A DNA stretch of 20,753 nucleotides from Ettlia oleoabundans. Lineage: Eukaryota > Chlorophyta > Chlorophyceae > Chlamydomonadales. Within the stretch, counting starts at the first letter, position 1. Each line of letters begins with the position of its first letter. Where the stretch lies: the NCBI GenBank assembly GCA_019693395.1, contig JAAMXP010002286.1, forward strand, positions 1 to 20,753, written 5' to 3'. This document shows, in pieces, positions 1 to 11,468 of this stretch. The translations under genes were made by a program, and so were the position numbers. The notes beneath the pieces were generated by a model. That model had not been told where the DNA came from. It saw nothing but the letters and a program-made list of their open reading frames with translations, and ran no database searches.

Positions 1-126
1 CGGTCGGATCGAGGAAATCAGAATCAAACTGGTTTGGAAAAGAAAAGGTATCTGCTTTCCAAATGACTGGCTGCTGATGGGTGGTTCATGTTTATTGGTC
101 CTATAGTGGTCTGTGATCTGGATTGC
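1..126 (-). other. 3' flank / 3' UTR of copy A
   Basis: This stretch aligns by eye with the sequence just past the stops of copies B (about 5990-6107) and C (about 11965-12085), sharing GAAATCAG, GACTGGCT and the stop context. It is the probable 3' UTR, cut by the window edge; the polyadenylation site would lie outside. Confidence 0.7.
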
Positions 127-3100
127 TCAGGGGATGGAGACAATCTTGGAAGTCGAAGGGACACCCTTGTCCGAGAGGATGACCAGCATGTACCTGTAGC
201 AGGCCACACAGGAAATGACAGCAGGATGATAAGTGGCAGACTGGTGATGGTACGGAAACTTATACAGCAGCACAGGACAGCCTGCCAGGCTGACGAAACG
301 ACTGGCATGTAAGTTCACGGCAGGAACTCCTTGAGAAGGAGGGGAAGAAACCTCTACGCCAGCAGCTCACTCACAAGCCGGGGGGCAGGACGCTGCGGTT
401 GGAAGGAATCTCCACTGTCAACTCGGCGCCGGAATTCTCGGTGACATTGAGCCAAAGGGCACGTGCATCTGCAGGGGGCAGGTTGCATCCGACTCATATG
501 AACAGGTGGGGGGCCAGGCAGGTGCAGGTGGTCAGCTAAGCAGGCAACACACTGAGCCTTCTGATGGGATCCCACAAACTGCATTCAAGCCCAAGAGCTG
601 ACTTCTCGGTTGCGTTGTGCAGCATGCAGGCAATGGGCAATGGTCCCAAAAGCGCTGGCACTGGCGCACCAAACGCCATAGAGTGCGTGATTGCGCCATT
701 GCGAATGAGGATGGCGCGGTCCACAGGGTCAACAGAGGAGTAGGGAATCTTCAGCTCAATACCATGCTGGACCACATCTGGCACCGAGTCAGGCTTGATC
801 TCTGGCTGGGGCCCCTTGCTGAGGTAGGGGGGTGAGTATATTTCAGCGGATTTGTCGTAGGTGACGTCTGAGCCAGCCACCATAACCTGCAACGGTAGTG
901 AAGGACGAGTGACTGTGGCCTTCTGTTCCACAGCGCATAAACATAACTTGCGTGCGAGCAGAGTGTGCCGATGTGGACGGGTGGCTATTGGCACCAGATG
1001 TAACTGCAGGGCCGCACGGTACACTGTAGTTCACAGCATGGTGACGCAATCCTGCCTCCTGCTCCCCCCAGCACACTTGCCTTGCAGTCGGCCAGCAGGA
1101 TGCTAACGGCGTGGTAGAGGCGGGGGCGTGTCATTTCCGCCAGAGAACCCTTCTCAGACCACTTGCCTTCACAGAAGAGCAGCCAGCCACACAGTCATCA
1201 TGTGAGCAGTGAACCATCGAGAGCCTTATTAAGGCCCTACTGGGGGCTTACACTGCTCAAACACGAAAGTGATCGACACACCATGCAAGTTACAGCGTTA
1301 TTGAAACACCAAGATTCTGTGCACAGGCCAATAAGTAGGCCGCCGCCATGCTTGCCTGCCCACCTGTGGCCGGGTCAAAGATTGTGGGCTCATAGATGCT
1401 GACAGCTGCCTTGGAGCACCTGTCCTCACAAAACCAGCTGGTCCCATCACGGAACTCTTCCAGTCTGGGCTTACTGCTCCAGCCCTGCAGTGCCATGTCG
1501 GTTGAACCGCCAGGTCACGGCAGGGCAGCGGGCGGGGCCAGGGCTCGGGCGGGGCGAGGCAGGGCAAATGCCATGTCAGTTGAATTGCCGGGTCAGGGCA
1601 GGGCAGTAGGTGGAGCCGGGGCGGGGCAGGCAGGGCAGGGTGCCAACCAGCCAATGCCTGCCCCACAGGGTAGGCCACTACATATTGAACACGCTCACAT
1701 GCACAAGAGTTGGCACTAAAGCATGTCACCATGCCGGTCAACAGGGAGATAAAGACCAGGTAACCAGCCAGAAAGCCAGGCAGCCTGCGTCTCACCGCTC
1801 CACCTTGCTCAGCGCCGCCAAAGAACCCGATGGTGCCGTCACACAGAATCAGGGCATCACCCATCACCCGCTTGTAGGGCATGGGACCCGCCTCCTCCCA
1901 ACTGGCAGCAGCGCCAGCAGTCAGCTGCAAGCAGGCGGGGCAGCCAGTTATGGAACAGTGCTACCGAGAAGGTCCAGTGAATTGTTAGGCAACAAACAGA
2001 CATCAGTCAAGAAGGGTAAACCTGGCAGTAGCAGGGCTGGAGACGATTACTGTTTGGGTGACGCACCTCGATGATTTCGGCCTTGTCAGAGGCTGGGGTG
2101 CCCGCTTTGGCGCGGTCCTCTGAAGTGCCACCAGCTGCCATGAAGTAAACCTTGTCGTAGGGAGGCTGCATGGGCAGCAGCGTGCCCACACCTGCAGCCA
2201 GGCAGGATGAGGCGATAAAGCGTTCAATCAGGGCAGCAGGTAGTTACCCACCATGCCAAGGAACAGCTATATCCTCCTTTCTCCTCTTTTGGCTGGCCAG
2301 CAGAGATCAGAAGCGAAAGGGAGGAGGCTGCCTCACCAGTCTGTGGGTAGGACCAAGGGGGGCTGGGGCGGGAGGGGTAGGAGTATTCCTTCTCAAAGGT
2401 GGTGGGACCGGTGCGCTTGTACTTGACCTGCAGTTTTGGATGCCACTCAGCAGCGCCCAGATAAGCATAGGGCACTACATCATCACGAATAGCAGCTTAA
2501 GCAGCGGTGTTAAACAGCCGAAGGCAGACTCGGGCGATATGCACAGCTCACCAGTGTGTTGCCCGAGGAAACTGCCACGCCACCATCTGGCAGGAGGTGG
2601 ACGTGCGGGTAGGTGTGGATGGGGAAGGCCGCCGACAGCTGCTCCTCCATGTCGTAGTGGTCGCCATCAAACGTCCTGCAAGGGACAAAGATGGCGGCAG
2701 CAACAGTGAGGTTGATGCAGCAGCAGCACCGGAGAGAGGCAGAGGCACGGCTGGGAATGCATTGGGGTTCGGCTGGGTACAAAGCAAAGAGCATGTAACA
2801 AGCAGGATAATCGTTGGGATTGCGCAAGCAAAGAGGCTTTGCCATATGCCAAAGCACACAGGTGCTGGATTCCTTGCCGGCATCCAGCTGCCAAAGGGAA
2901 AGGTTGGTTCCCCCTTTCCCAGCTAACTCACTTGGTCGCTGGGTCATAGACTTCGTAGGTGGGGTTGTCTACAGACGGGTCATCCTCCACAGGGTAGCCT
3001 GCCTTGCCGCTTACTGCCACGCCGCCCACAACCAGAACCTTGCCATCACCCAACGTGCATGGAGTGGGGTACCCTGCATTGTGTTGTCAGGGATGAAACC

Positions 3101-4660
3101 AAACCAGACCTCAAGCCCTAGCAGCCATCCTCCGTGTTTCCAACCAATCACTCAGACCAACTCATCCAGCAAGGATCAAAAGCAACAGAGCGGGCATCCC
3201 TGCCTTGTTGATACTTCAAGCCCGACCAACAAGGGCTACATAGGGCGCAGGGCTCACTCACAGCGCCCAGAGTTCATTTGTGTGCTCCACAGCCCGCCGG
3301 TTCCGTGGTGGTAGGAGCGGAACGCTGTAACATGCTTCGCAAAGCCGCCAAAAATCAGAAGCTGGTTATCGGCTGTGAGGCTCTGGCCTGCAGCACAAGC
3401 AAACAGGGTGAGTGGTAATGAGTCATTGACATAGGTCATCGAGTGGGCGCAGGAGCCCAGCCCAGTCAGGACAGACAGCCGGCAGTAGGAATGACCCCGC
3501 TTCGTGTATGCTACTCACCGCCACAGAAACTGCTTTTGCAGTCGTGAATGCCGCACTCATCCAGCAGCTGTTCGTAGGTCTTGGTGGCTGGGTTGTACAC
3601 AGCAGAGCCATACTCCTGAAGGCCTTGGTCCCTGGCCTGCAGCACAGGAACATGTTCAAGAGGACAATATGCAGTTAGCGAGGGCGGCATCGAAGGATGG
3701 GAACCTGGTTTTGCGCGGCGCCTGGGCAGGCGCACCCGTCACATGGGGTCACAGCGAAAGAAGCGGCGGCGGGAGAGCAGGAGTGGCCTGGCGGATGCTT
3801 GTTGGGAGGAAGTGGGCGCGAATTGCACCCTAAACCCCGGTTGGCAAAGTGTGCTGCTGATAGTGGTGGGGATGTCCCTTGAGACCAACTAGGAATCTGG
3901 CATAAGAGGAAAGGTACTCTGTCAACTAGGCTGGTAGGCTGCCAGCCTGGCAAAGGAAACAATGCTGGCGTGTGCTGCGACTCACCGACCACCCCACGAC
4001 TCCCCCATCTTTCATCAGGTTGGCGTGTATCAGGATGCATCCAGTACTGCCGCCATCCTCCCACTCGCCTGCAGGCAACTAATGGCGGCAAGTCAGCTGA
4101 GCAACACAGCATTGAAGCGCTGGTTTTATCGGCGGTCGGGGCATGCAATGGCACTCCTTACCCTTGCCATCAGGCATGTACGTGCCGCCTGCAATGCTAG
4201 TGCTGTTAACTCCCAATTCATCGTGCTCCAAAAGATGCTTGCGAAACATGCGGCGGCGCTGCGTGGGAGAGGGGAGGTAGCAGTCCGCACGCAAGGAAAT
4301 CGCTAAAATATATTCGGTGCCCACACAGCCTATCAGCATGTAGCCTACTCAGATAGAACAAAAATCAGGCTTGATATGCTTGGGCGAACATAGCAAGATG
4401 GAGGGCTGTCCCTTTCCCTGGGGCTTCCAGCTTGGAAACCAGCGACCGGCGGCGTGCTGGCGCCGAACTCGGGGTGGGCTTGTGAGCAGGCAACGGATGA
4501 TCGGGCTCCCGCAATCCAACCGATATGTTCTCACCTGCCGATTTGAGGAGGCGGCCGGCTCAACCCGAGATGCCGCTTGCATCCCGGGCGATTCTGAGTT
4601 GCATGCGCTGGCCAGCGCTGCTGCTGCCAGGAGCAGTACGAATGTGAGCAATCGGTGCAT
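127..4660 (-). CDS. Glyoxal-oxidase-like copper radical oxidase, copy A (15 exons, 581 aa)
   Basis: Probable secreted AA5_1-type oxidase, which would oxidise aldehydes and reduce O2 to H2O2. Exons in gene order: 4535-4660, 4162-4258, 3986-4068, 3519-3636, 3262-3387, 2932-3073, 2552-2675, 2337-2427, 2067-2191, 1796-1924, 1364-1484, 1081-1166, 670-886, 375-468, 127-193. They sum to 1746 nt with every phase closing; the stop is TGA at 127-129. Residues 1-20 form a signal peptide (hydrophobic LLLAAAALASA). Kelch-propeller segments follow, then a DUF1929 domain from about residue 457 (AEIYSPPYL at 470). By analogy with galactose and glyoxal oxidase, the copper/radical site is Cys140 (SFCGG), Tyr185 (RWYPT), Tyr445-His446 (RLYHA) and His524 (ITHSM), all present. 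The start was chosen because all three copies have a 42-codon first exon. Intron 12 uses a GC donor. The family call is strong; substrate is not readable from sequence. Confidence 0.93.
887..1080 (-). other. GC-AG intron 12 of copy A
   Basis: The donor reads AAG|GCAAGTG (GC at 1079-1080) and the acceptor is TTGCAG before GTTATGG. Only this splice joins LLADCK to VMVAGSDV in frame, the expected strand leading to the DUF1929 domain. The nearby GT (AAGGCAA|GT) would break the frame. Confidence 0.9.
1491..1646 (+). repeat. 78-bp imperfect tandem duplication in intron 10 of copy A
   Basis: TGCCATGTC(G/A)GTTGAA starts at 1491 and again at 1569, and both are followed by similar G-rich GGGCAGG runs. 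Copy B has only one related unit, at about 7529, so the duplication is probably private to copy A. Confidence 0.8.
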
Positions 4661-4790
4661 TGCGGAGCGATGGTGGCAGGCTATCCACAGGGTGGGCAAC
4701 GCGCTGTGCACCTCGCCTCGCCGGTACTGCCCGATAGATAGATTTCGGGGTGGTTGAGACCCCCGACTTGCAATAACAGCGCTACAGAGT
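4661..4790 (-). promoter_or_regulatory. Conserved upstream block of copy A, with GTACCG
   Basis: Shares with copy C the plus-strand elements GCCGGTACTGCCC and GGTGGTTGAGACCCC, at similar distances from the start. GTAC lies at 4724-4727, 64 bases upstream of the ATG. It is probably the proximal promoter and 5' UTR. GTAC is the known core of copper-response elements bound by the SBP factor CRR1 in Chlamydomonas; a role here is inference. Confidence 0.45.
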
Positions 4791-5068
4791 ATCAGATCAA
4801 GACGCCATGGCGTTTGCGGGCTGTGAGGGTAGAAATCCACCTCAGCCAGCTGCCATGCTAGCTCGCCTAGCTGCCGCCGCTTTCTGGCTCTCCATGCAGG
4901 CCAGCATGGCGACTGCGCTGCTGCCCACAACCAATCCAACCATATTGGTTTGTAACACTTGTAAGCGTCTTAAAGATGTGGACGGTTTTAAGTATACCGT
5001 GACCATCAGGATGGTTGAGAATGCGCTAAAAAGGCTCAAGCCACTGTTTCCACCTCGCTTGGAGTACC

Positions 5069-5071
<3 letters not shown>

Positions 5072-5129
<58 letters not shown>
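5072..5129 (+). repeat. (GT)29 microsatellite
   Basis: There are 58 bases of uninterrupted GT, about 410 bases upstream of the copy A start. It is absent from the equivalent spacer upstream of copy B and from the region upstream of C. On both strands it creates spurious alternating Val/Cys or His/Thr open frames. Confidence 0.98.
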
Positions 5130-5130
<1 letters not shown>

Positions 5131-5481
5131 GTGACTCGTCTTGGTCTGATAATGAGTGCTATATTGATTAGAAGAGACTTCTTGATTGGTGCCAAAAGGC
5201 AGGTGCCAAGCGGCGCCAACCGATCCTCGCTGCCGCCGCTGGGGTAGGTGTCTACTCCACCGCCACACCCAGCCGCCACCCTGCACAAAAAACATAAACC
5301 AGCGGGCTCATACACATTCATCCGCCTAGCTCACGAGATATCATCAAATACAGGCAATCACTTCCGCCAGTGCCAGGCAGTTGCCTTGTGCCCTTCAGCT
5401 CCTTCCCCTCGCCATGAAGGCTATCACCGCGGCGCCACTGGCACCAGCCTGCCTCCTTTCAGCTAGCTTCAACAATGCCCA

Positions 5482-5486
5482 TTACA
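5482..5486 (-). terminator. Candidate TGTAA polyadenylation signal of copy B
   Basis: TGTAA, the usual green-algal polyadenylation signal, lies 622 bases past the stop of copy B. It aligns with the one 613 bases past the stop of copy C, and the surrounding sequence is homologous. Confidence 0.45.
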
Positions 5487-6107
5487 TGTTTGGCACAGAA
5501 GATCAACATAAAGAACCCCGCACAGCCGACAACCTCACTGCAAACCACGCTGGCAGACAGGGACAAACAATGGGTTGCTGTAAGGAAAGTCACAGTAGCG
5601 CCCTTGGTACAGGAACCGACAGTGGCCTAGCATTGACATGCATGTGTTATCTGGCTTCACTGAGGGCTAAGAAGGCTGTGCCATAAAAACAAATATGATT
5701 GACCAATGGGGCAAGAGTTGGTGGAAATCTCACAATGGGGGAGGCGATCTGCCAATGAGAGCAGCGCCATGACATGAAATAATGCTTAGCACGGCATATG
5801 CGCAACCATTCACCCGGTGGGGTCGGGACGGACAGATGTTCCACTTCACAGGTGTGGTCCATCGGCAGACACAACACCGCCAGAGCCGTGGTACTTCCAT
5901 AGTGGGGGGAAGCAAGAGGGGGCGTAAGAACGATTTGCAACTTGCGGGTCTAGGCACTAGTAGCATTGTTAGGAAATGGTGCCTCTAGGTGGGAGAAATC
6001 AGAAATCAATTTGAGTTTGACGAAGGGTTCTGCTCGTCCAAATGGGACTGGCTGCTGATGGCTGGCCTACAACTACTTGCCAACATGCTGTCTGTGATGT
6101 GGGTTGC

Positions 6108-9100
6108 TCAGGGGACTGAGACGATTTTGGAAGTTGAAGGGACACCCTCGTCTGACAGGATGACCAGCATGTACCTACAGCGGGACACAAAGGAATAGAA
6201 AGCAGGAAGTGGCAGATTGGTGGCCGTTCGGCAGTTGCACAGCGGCTGGTAAGCTGCCAAGGCTGAAAGCACGGATAACACAAGCTCAGGACGGTATCTG
6301 CTTGAGGGGATGGCTCTTCCCTGCCAACGGGCCTCACTCACATGCCAGGGGGCAGGACGTTGCGGTTGGAAGGGATCTCAACGATCAGCTCACAGCCGGA
6401 GTCTGCGGTGATGTTGAGCCACAGTGCACGTGCGTCTGCATGGGGAGCAGGTTTCGTCGCAGCTCAGAGCAGACAGGTGGTGGAACAGGCAGACGAGTGA
6501 GGGTAACAGACCCGGGCCTTTTTCTGAAATCAGTCAAAATTCCGATGCGGTCCATTGAGAGCTGCTGCGCGGGCTGCACCACGTGGCAAGCAGGCAGCAG
6601 GTTAGCCGGCAAGCATCCATGAATGCGCACCGAATGCCATGGAGTGCGTGGCGGCTCCATTGCGGATGAGGATAGCACGATCCACAGTAGTGACGTTACA
6701 GTTGTAGGGAATCGTCAGCTCAGTACCGTGCTCGATCGTGTCTGGCACAGAGTCGAGGTCCATCTCTGGCTGAGGCCCCTTGCTGAGGTAGGGGGGTAAG
6801 TAGATCTCGGCGGTCTTATCGTTGGTGACGTCTGAGCCAGCCACCATCACCTGCAGCAGTGGTAAAGGGAGGGTGACTGGCAACCTGTTCCAGCCCTTAC
6901 AAGCAGAACTTGTGCGCAAGCAGGTGGGTGTGGCATCAGGGCAATGTAATGAATACGGGGGGTCCGCTGCAATCCACAGCTTTGCTGCAATGCCCTGCAT
7001 GCTGCTGCACCCTGCGGAACTTGCCTTGCAGTCGGGCAGCAGGATGCTGGCGGCGTGGTAGAGGCGGGGACGTGTCATCTCCGCCAGAGACCCCTTCTTA
7101 GACCAGTTGCCTGCATGAGAGCAGCAATTCCGAGGCAGCCGGCGTGTGCATCAGGCCTGAAGCAACTGCTCCGCAAGAGATGTGTGAAGTTTTCATTGTG
7201 ATTTGAAGCAGCCAGCTCAAGACATGCATGGGGCCAACTGCTTGCATCCTTTCAACAAACATATGCAACCCGGTACAGGTAACCCCACCAAACTGCAATA
7301 GGGGCCACCTGTCAGCCACGCACAGAAGGCATGCAGAGCGCACTGCAAAACGTGTGCGAGGGCACAGACCGTCCACTAGGCCGTCGCTGTATGCACCCCC
7401 ACCTGTGACCGGGTCAAAGATTGTGGGCTCATAGATGCTGACATCTGCCTTGGAGCACCTGTCCTCACAATAGAAGCTGGTCCCATCACGGAAATCATGC
7501 TGCACAGGCTGCTTGCTCCAGCCCTGCAATGCCACGTCAGCGGACCGTCAGGTCAGGTCAGGCCAGGCCAGCGGGCCGCGCTGCAGGCGGGGCAGGGAAG
7601 CATCCAGCCACAGCCAGCCCACTGACTTGGATACTGGATCATGAATGCGATGCCCAGTACTTGCTCGCAGGAACAAGAGGCAGCACACCAGTTGCTAGAC
7701 AGCTAAGCATCTGACCAAAGACTTACCGCTATACCAACCTCCGCGCCACCAAAAAAACCGATAGTACCGTCGCAGAGGATGACAGCATCACCCATCACCC
7801 GCTTGTAGGGCATGGGACCCACTTCCACCCAGCTGGCATCAGCACCAGCGGTCAGCTGCAATCAGGCAATGCACACACGGATGAAACAACTTGCCAGAAA
7901 GGGCCAGCAAAATGCCAGGCAACAGTTGCCCAATGACGGCATGGTTACCAGGCTGCCAATTACAGATGGAAGCAGCAAGACATGGATGCAAGTGCCAGGC
8001 GTCCTCGCATATCATACATTCACACCGAAGCGCAGGTCAGTAAACGCACCTCAATGACCTCAGCCTTGTCAGAGGCCGGGGTCTTACGTTTGGCACGGTC
8101 CTCTGAGCTGCCACCAGTTGCCAGGAAGTAAACCTCTTCGTAGGGAGGCTGCATGGGCAGCAGCACGCCCAAGCCTGCAGCAGGCAAGTACAGAGGAACG
8201 AGGTGAGCCAGAGCAGCAGTGGGATCTTGCGGCTCTTGTGCAGGCCGGGTGGCAAATGGCACAGCGTGCAAAAGAGCGACCAGCACAGGCGTATGCCCTG
8301 CCAACAAAGTTGTGTGCTCGTCTGGCTCCTGTTGGGTGGCTTTGCAACACGAGTTGGGAGCAGGGGAAGAAGGGAGGCGGCCTTACCGGTCTGGGGGTAG
8401 GACCATGGCGGACCAGGTCGAGAAGGGTAGGAAAACTCTTTTTCAAAGGTGGTGGGACCTGTGCGATTGTAATTGACCTGCACAGTCAGGTGAAACGCAG
8501 TAGCTGCCGGGTTAGTATAGGGCACTGCATCCAGAAACACCAACGGCCGGAGCGTCACCAACCAGCACAAGGCAAATATGTGTAGCATGCACACAGCTGA
8601 CCAGTGTGTTGCCCGAGGAAACCGCCACGCTGCCGTCTGGGAGGAGGAGGACATGGGGGTAGGTGTGAACGGGAAAGGCCGCCGACAGCTGCTCCTCCAT
8701 GTCGTAATGGTCGCCATCAAAGGTCCTGCAGAGGTTTGGCGGCAGTGAAGGTGAGGGTGATACAGGGGCACCACAGGCCAAAGCAGACGCAGGCTGGGGA
8801 ATGCATTAAGGTTTTGGCCGCTGAACGGCAAGAGCCTGTAACAAGCAGAAAAGGCGTTGGAATTGTTCAAGCAAAGAGGCTCTGCGGTTTGGCACATATG
8901 TTTGCTGGGTTCCTTGCCGGCATCCCGCTGGAAGTAGGAAAGGTTGGTTCATGCTTTTCCCAGTTAACTCACTTGGTCTCAGGGTCATAGACTTCATAGG
9001 TGGGGTTGTCTACAGAAGGGTCATCCTCCACAGGGTAGCCTGCCTTGCCACTCTTTGCCACACCTCCCACAACCAGCACCTTGCCATCTCCCAACGTGCA

Positions 9101-10689
9101 TGGAGTGGGGTACCCTGCATTGTGTCGTCAGGGGTGAAACCAAACCAGCCCTCAATGCTAGAAGTGAGCACCCATCCTCCCTCTCCAACCAGTCACCGGC
9201 CCACCAACTCATCCAGCATGGATCAAAAGCAACAATTTTGCTGCTTTGCTTTGAAGCGGCATGTTCTTACTTCAAGCCTGACCAACAAGGGCTGAACAGG
9301 GCGATGGATACACTCACAGCGCCCAGAGTTCATCTCTGTGCTCCACAGCCCGCCTGTTCCATGGTGGTAGGAGCGGAAAGCGTTAACATGCTTCGCAAAG
9401 CCGCCAAAAATCAGCACCTCGTTGTCGGCGGTGAGGCTCTGGCCTGCGGCACAAGAAACAAGGACAAGTGACATACGGCACTGACAAAGGTCGCGGGTGT
9501 GAGAGGGAGCACAAGCGAGCCAAACCGGCCAGCCAAGGCAGCGGGACTGACAAGACTGGCGGCACAGACACTCGCTCACCGCCACAGAAGCTGGTCTTGC
9601 AGTCGTGGATGCCGCACTCATCCAAGAGCTGCTCATAGGTGCGAGTTTCTGGGTTGTATATTGCAGATCCATACTCCTGAAGGCCTTGGTTCCTGGCCTG
9701 CAACAATGTACAAGTGTAAGAAGGCAGCACTTGGCAGGAGCAGAAGCGAAGAATTGGACTCCTGGGTGTGCAAGATTCCTGCCATATTGAGTCACAGCGA
9801 TACCTGTCAGACAGGCAAGCCAGGCTGGCGCTGCACGGCTGCTTGTAGGGAGGGCGTGGGCATGAATGAAAGCCTGATTTCGAGGAAGACAGATTGAACG
9901 GAGACGTGGTTCTTTCTGTGTCAGCAGTTATGCAGTGCTGTGCGGCGGCTCACCGACCACCCCACCACCCCTCCGTCTTTCATCAGGTTGGCGTGTATCA
10001 GAATGCATCCAGTGCTTCCACCATCCTCCCACTCGCCTGCATGCAGCCACTGGCGGGGCAGCCCGCTGAGCAACATAGCTTGTGTAGCGGGTGTCAATGG
10101 TTGGTTTTGAGGTCAGGGTGCTTCTCGTGGGCTGTGCACTGCAAATATGCAATGTGTAGCACTGCATACCCTCGTTGTCGGGCATGAAGGTGCCGCCTGG
10201 GCTGCTAGTGCTGTAATCTTTCGGTTCGTCATGCTCCAGAAGATGCTTGCGGAAGAAGCGGCGGGGCTGCGCAGGAGGCCGGGGGGCGGGGGAAGGTCTC
10301 ACTCCAAACTGTCAATAAGTCGCTGACACATGCCAGTGCCCGCACTGGCCATCAGCTTGCAGTCTGACAAGAGCCTGGAGCTTGGAGCTTGGAGCTTGGA
10401 ACCATAGCTCAAGGCCACAACGTTGTTAACAGCACTCGGCTGTCGCTTCTACATAGCTTCAGGTGGCCAGCATTGGTGGCGGCAGGCGCACCCTGCTTGG
10501 CGGGGGCCAGAGCACGCCCAACAGATTGAGCGTGCGCCTCAAACCTCCTCTTTGCGCTCCTACCTGCCGATGGGAAGCAGGGGCCGACTCAACCCGAGAT
10601 GCCGCTTGCATGTAGGGCAGTTCTGAATTGCTTGCGCTGGCCAGCGCTGCTGCTGCCAGCAGCAATAAGATACTCATCCGCTGATGCAT
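6108..10689 (-). CDS. Glyoxal-oxidase-like copper radical oxidase, copy B (15 exons, 582 aa)
   Basis: Middle copy of the tandem array. Exons: 10564-10689, 10170-10266, 9954-10036, 9580-9697, 9318-9443, 8973-9114, 8602-8725, 8387-8477, 8050-8174, 7727-7855, 7403-7523, 7025-7110, 6631-6850, 6342-6435, 6108-6174. Total is 1749 nt; phases match copies A and C, and exon 13 has one extra codon (IPYNCNVTTVDR region). The signal peptide is residues 1-20. Catalytic residues are Cys140, Tyr185, Tyr445-His446 and His525. It is the most divergent copy in its second half, for example EEVYFLATGG where A and C have DKVYFMAAGG, and NITADSG where A and C have NVTENSG. An in-frame ATG at 10716 would add nine residues; 10689 is preferred because it keeps the shared 42-codon exon 1. 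Intron 1 holds a short 7-bp tandem repeat and intron 12 has a GC donor. I see no disabling change. Confidence 0.93.
6851..7024 (-). other. GC-AG intron 12 of copy B
   Basis: The donor is AAG|GCAAGTT (GC at 7023-7024). It joins LLPDCK to VMVAGSDV in frame, as in the other two copies. Confidence 0.9.
10374..10399 (+). repeat. Short 7-bp tandem repeat in intron 1 of copy B
   Basis: Nearly four units of CTTGGAG, the first varying as CCTGGAG. Not seen in the corresponding introns of A or C. Confidence 0.8.
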
Positions 10690-10800
10690 CGTGTAAGGGA
10701 GGGTGGGCGCAAACAAGGCAGGCTACACGCGGAACGCGGTGTGCGCCTGGCCGGTACGACCCGCTCTTGGGGTGGTCGAGGGCCCAGCTATGCGATGACA
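10690..10800 (-). promoter_or_regulatory. Conserved upstream block of copy B, with GTACCG
   Basis: Contains GGCCGGTACGACCC and GGGGTGGTCGAGG, diverged forms of the blocks upstream of A and C. GTAC is at 10754-10757, 65 bases upstream of the ATG. Confidence 0.4.
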
Positions 10801-11468
10801 GGACAATGAGCTGTAAGCCTAAGACTGTCTTGAGTTCTGCGAACGCGCTGCGGCTAAATTACACGCCGCCAGCTACCACGACAGCAACCAGTTGTTTCGT
10901 ACTTGTGACGTCAACACGTCCCCAGGCTGAGCTGAGCACTACAGTTACCTGTTCAAGTGGATGTGGGCGAGGGAGAGCATGGCGACCAAGAATTGGTTCA
11001 GTTTCAGGAAAGGAAACGCCGGAATCGCAAGTTTTAAACAAGTGCCGCTCGTAGGGGCCGCTTGCATGCAGGTGTGAAGGTGTTTGCACAGTACCCTGGG
11101 CCAAAATGGTCTGACAAGGCGCTGAAAATGCGCAATCCGAGTGCAGCTACCATTTTTAAAATACCTTGCCAGCCATTCAACAAGAGCTTCGCCATCAGGC
11201 AGGTGTTGACCGGCGCTGGAGCCAACCGCTCCTGGCTGCCGCCGCTGTGGTAGCTTTCTACGCCACCTGCGCCGCCACCGTGCACACATGCACCGGCACG
11301 CTCAGTATCATGCATCCATGCATCATACATTCAGTTGAGGTCAGGCCATCACCTCCGTCATTTGCGTTGCCGCCGTCTTGTGCTGCAGAATGAACATGCA
11401 GCTCCTCCCCCTCACCGAAGCCCACCTTTGTGGCCTGCTTCCGTTTCGATCAGCTTTGTCGGTGCCAA

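Larger units (their letters stand above)
4661..6107. other. Intergenic spacer A/B (promoter of A, 3' UTR of B)
   Basis: No supported gene. It carries the conserved upstream block of copy A (4661-4940), a GT microsatellite, a block shared with the B/C spacer (5215-5282), and about 600 bases that align with the 3' flank of copy C and so probably include the 3' UTR of B. ORFs through the microsatellite are repeat translations. Confidence 0.75.

Noticed and set aside
4807..5321. ORFs of 146 and 159 codons on both strands containing long Val/Cys or His/Thr runs
   Set aside because: The runs are translation of the GT microsatellite; the flanking frame is not kept in the B/C spacer.
8037..8897. 286-codon minus-strand ORF, one of the longest open frames in the window
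   Set aside because: It reads through introns 7 and 8 of copy B. In exon 8 it shares the true frame (VNYNRTGPTTF), but in exons 7 and 9 it is in the wrong frame; the spliced model explains all three.
10690..10716. Upstream in-frame ATG extending copy B by nine residues
   Set aside because: It would place polar and Pro residues before the signal peptide; A and C share the 42-codon exon 1 that starts at the downstream ATG.
10945..11330. ORFs in the B/C spacer sharing LPQRRQ with the A/B spacer
   Set aside because: The similarity is only about 60 bases and does not stay in one frame; better seen as a conserved spacer block than a gene.
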